From an uncultured Acidocella sp. (GTDB taxonomy: Bacteria; Pseudomonadota; Alphaproteobacteria; Acetobacterales; Acetobacteraceae): DNA of 64,000 nucleotides. Where the stretch lies: the NCBI RefSeq assembly GCF_946222605.1, contig NZ_CAMIIE010000010.1:16637-80636 (forward strand), in the 5' to 3' direction. A program made the position numbers and the translations under genes. Below, in pieces: positions 62,461 through 64,000 of this stretch (positions are counted from its first letter, which is position 1; each line of letters begins with the position of its first letter). Below the pieces are notes generated by a model. The model had not been told where the DNA came from. It worked only from the letters and a program-made list of their open reading frames with translations, and searched no databases.

Positions 62461-62540
62461 TGGCGGCCTTAGGCTTTTTGGAAACGGCCCCCACCGCTTT
62501 CGCCGCTTTTTTGAAAAAAGCGGCACCAAAAAACTTTTGC
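62461..62540. repeat. Intergenic palindromic repeat, copy 5
   Basis: The perfect hairpin GCCGCTTTTTT (62502-62512) / AAAAAAGCGGC (62514-62524) is flanked by CACCAAAAAACTTTT (to 62538), the right arm found in the other copies. The left arm is degenerate (ACCAAAATTTGG from 62453). It lies between two convergent genes. Confidence 0.7.
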
Positions 62541-62545
62541 CAATT

Positions 62546-63250
62546 TCAGGCCTTGCCGCGCATCCGTGCCCGCAATACCGCCAACCTGTCCCAGACATCG
62601 CGCGGCGCATAATCGCGGCCTAGATCCCGCCTTACAAAGGCCGCCGGCGCCCAGGCCGCAAATGCCCCGCGCGGCGGCTTTGCGTCCAGCAGCCCCAGCG
62701 CCTCCTGGCGCAAACGCGCAACTGGCGTGCCATCCGCCGGCAGCAGCGAACGCTCCTGGCGGGCCAGAAACGGCGCCGCCCGCAAAATCCCCGAAATCGC
62801 GTAAGCGGTGCCGAGATCCTCGATCGCGGCACTATCCTGCCCGAGCATTTGTCCCGCCACCCGCGCCAGCCGCCCGCCGGTGTTGCGCGCATAGGCCAGA
62901 AACGCCGGCAGATCCGGGATTTCATCATCCGCATCGCTCTCGCGCGCATTCATCAGCGCCAGCAGCCCGTCACGGGGCAGCAGCCCGGCCTCGATCGCCG
63001 CCAGCAGCGGCGTCGCCAGCTCATGTTTCTTAGCGCTGCCCTCCACCACCTCGCGCCACCATTGCAGCCGGATCAGCGCCAGCATCGCATTGCTGGCCAC
63101 CTCCCGGGCGCGGGCCAGCTCATGGTTGAAAAGATATAAAAGACAAAGCCTCTCCCGCATCTCAGGCGGGGCAAAGAGGGTTGCGAAATGCCGGTCCGGA
63201 TCGACCCGGCGCAGGCGGGATAAAAGGCTTTCATCGCTTGACGCAGGCAT
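62546..63250 (-). CDS. Squalene/phytoene synthase-family protein (NDUFAF6-like)
   Basis: A 234-residue helical protein with LLYLFNHELARAREVASNAML and LQWWREVVEG, the outline of the isoprenoid head-to-head synthase fold. The first Asp-rich motif (DxxxD), needed for catalysis in squalene or phytoene synthase, is not present: the place reads ELARAREV. This fits the NDUFAF6-like group linked to respiratory complex I assembly or to an unknown activity rather than hopanoid synthesis. ATG 63250 follows GGAGTGATC. Divergent from sodB. Confidence 0.75.
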   Translation of the reverse strand: MPASSDESLLSRLRRVDPDRHFATLFAPPEMRERLCLLYLFNHELARAREVASNAMLALIRLQWWREVVEGSAKKHELATPLLAAIEAGLLPRDGLLALMNARESDADDEIPDLPAFLAYARNTGGRLARVAGQMLGQDSAAIEDLGTAYAISGILRAAPFLARQERSLLPADGTPVARLRQEALGLLDAKPPRGAFAAWAPAAFVRRDLGRDYAPRDVWDRLAVLRARMRGKA

Positions 63251-63300
63251 GATCACTCCATAGCTAATCGACGCGGCGAAACAAATTGGAGTAATCCACA

Positions 63301-63900
63301 ATGGCGTTTGAACTGCCTTCCCTCCCCTATTCCACCAATGCGCTGGCCGAGGCCGGCATGTGCCAGGAAACCCTGGAGCTGCATCACGGCAAGCACCATC
63401 AGGCCTATGTGACGGCGCTGAACGGCTTCGTCGAGAAGAACGCCGACCTGCAGGGCAAGTCCCTCGAGGAGATCGTCAAGCTCTCCTACAACAAGCCGGA
63501 CCTGGCGCCGGTCTTCAACAATGCCGGCCAGCATTGGAACCATATCCTGTTCTGGGAAAATCTGGCGCCGAATGGCGGCAAGATCCCCGGCAAGCTGGAG
63601 ACCAAGCTGGTCGAGGATTTCGGCTCCGTCGACGCCTTCAAGGAGGCTTTCAAGGCCGCGGGTGTCGGCCAGTTCGGCTCCGGCTGGGCCTGGCTGGTGC
63701 TGGCCGCTGACGGCAAGCTGAAGGTCACCAAGACCCCGAACGGCTCCAACCCGCTCGCCACCGGCGAAGGCAAGGTGCTGCTGGGCCTGGATGTGTGGGA
63801 GCACTCCTACTATCTGGACTTCCGCAATCGCCGTCCGGACTACATCACCAACTATCTGAACAAGCTGGCGAATTACGAGTACGCCGCAGCGCAGCTCTGA
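63301..63900 (+). CDS. sodB: Superoxide dismutase [Fe]
   Basis: A 199-residue iron/manganese superoxide dismutase. Metal ligands are His28 (LELHHGKHHQAYV), His81 (QHWNHILFW), Asp164 and His168 (DVWEHSYYLDF). Gln77 in GQHWNH occupies the place that in the iron type provides the second-sphere glutamine, so Fe is the likely metal. The C-terminal DFRNRRPDYITNYLN is standard. It is followed by a hairpin terminator. Confidence 0.97.
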   Translation: MAFELPSLPYSTNALAEAGMCQETLELHHGKHHQAYVTALNGFVEKNADLQGKSLEEIVKLSYNKPDLAPVFNNAGQHWNHILFWENLAPNGGKIPGKLETKLVEDFGSVDAFKEAFKAAGVGQFGSGWAWLVLAADGKLKVTKTPNGSNPLATGEGKVLLGLDVWEHSYYLDFRNRRPDYITNYLNKLANYEYAAAQL

Positions 63901-63907
63901 TTGCAAA

Positions 63908-63935
63908 AGGGTGGGGAGGTCATGCTCCCCACCCT
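63908..63935. terminator. Terminator between sodB and a convergent gene
   Basis: AGGGTGGGGAG (63908-63918), loop of six, CTCCCCACCCT (63925-63935), then AAATTTTT. An 11-bp GC-rich stem plus T-run on the plus strand; the minus strand has a shorter T-run (TTTT), so it may serve both genes. Confidence 0.85.
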
Positions 63936-63948
63936 AAATTTTTGTGGT

Positions 63949-64000
63949 TTAGTCAGGTTTCTTCAGGCGGTCGCGGAAGCTCTTGCGCAGCTTCGCGATT
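63949..64000 (-). CDS. C-terminus of an unidentified gene (runs off the window)
   Basis: The minus strand has an open frame ending IAKLRKSFRDRLKKPD and TAA at 63949-63951. A basic helical tail of 16 residues is too short to name. It converges on sodB with the hairpin terminator between them, which supports a true gene end. Confidence 0.5.
   Translation of the reverse strand, partial: IAKLRKSFRDRLKKPD

Noticed and set aside
1..64000. tRNA, rRNA or CRISPR array
   Set aside because: A reading of the intergenic gaps found no tRNA T-loop pattern, no rRNA stretch and no regularly spaced direct repeats.

Overview
The window is a GC-rich, gene-dense chromosomal segment of an alphaproteobacterium, most likely a member of the Acetobacteraceae. 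The pointers are the gene order rpiB-glyA-nrdR-ribD-ribE-ribB-ribH-nusB-thiL, a eukaryote-like NADP isocitrate dehydrogenase, a ribB fused to a dead GTP cyclohydrolase II domain, a very large repeat protein ending in a Hint domain, and a T-rich/G-rich palindromic repeat that recurs between convergent genes. I see no phage, plasmid, IS transposase, CRISPR array, rRNA or tRNA gene. The species cannot be named from the sequence alone.

Layout. 1-2,100: photolyase (cut by the window edge), a metallophosphatase, a composite palindromic element and a DUF421 membrane protein. 2,100-8,340: thrS with an MBL-fold hydrolase, two glycosyltransferases, an alpha/beta hydrolase and an NAD-binding SDR protein. 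8,390-10,670: pyrE and icd. 10,674-12,853: an AT-rich island of two glycosyltransferases with foreign composition. 12,956-20,030: NodT-type outer membrane lipoprotein, an orphan protein, an Rrf2 regulator, a large FAD oxidoreductase, a DnaA-box cluster and a double glycosyltransferase. 20,093-20,233: a highly structured inverted-repeat element. 20,279-25,036: a giant transglutaminase/DUF2126 protein, a small coiled-coil partner and a GT8 enzyme. 25,098-31,617: tyrS, two tandem GT87 paralogues, anmK and a GT-C membrane protein. 31,614-39,298: FMN glutamate synthase-like protein, PhoR-like kinase with an LpoA-like lipoprotein, rsmI, pdxH, fabI, aroC. 39,352-46,506: PAS/degenerate-GGDEF protein, small secreted proteins, rpsD and the 1425-residue Hint protein. 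46,614-52,028: rnr, ctp, rpmG and a zinc metallopeptidase. 52,081-59,136: the nine-gene riboflavin/nusB/thiL operon. 59,210-64,000: Sel1-repeat protein, hemB, an SDR enzyme, a squalene/phytoene-synthase-like protein, sodB and the 3' end of one more gene.

Most of the content is housekeeping: translation (thrS, tyrS, rpsD, rpmG, rsmI), cofactors (riboflavin, PLP, haem, thiamine), RNA decay, chorismate and fatty-acid synthesis. The accessory layer is envelope glycan chemistry: nine or ten glycosyltransferase-like genes of at least six families lie scattered between the housekeeping genes. The least explained items are non-coding: the 141-bp three-way-junction palindrome at 20,093, the convergent-terminator repeat family, the 31-bp palindrome present twice, and the duplicated 3' end of rpmG.
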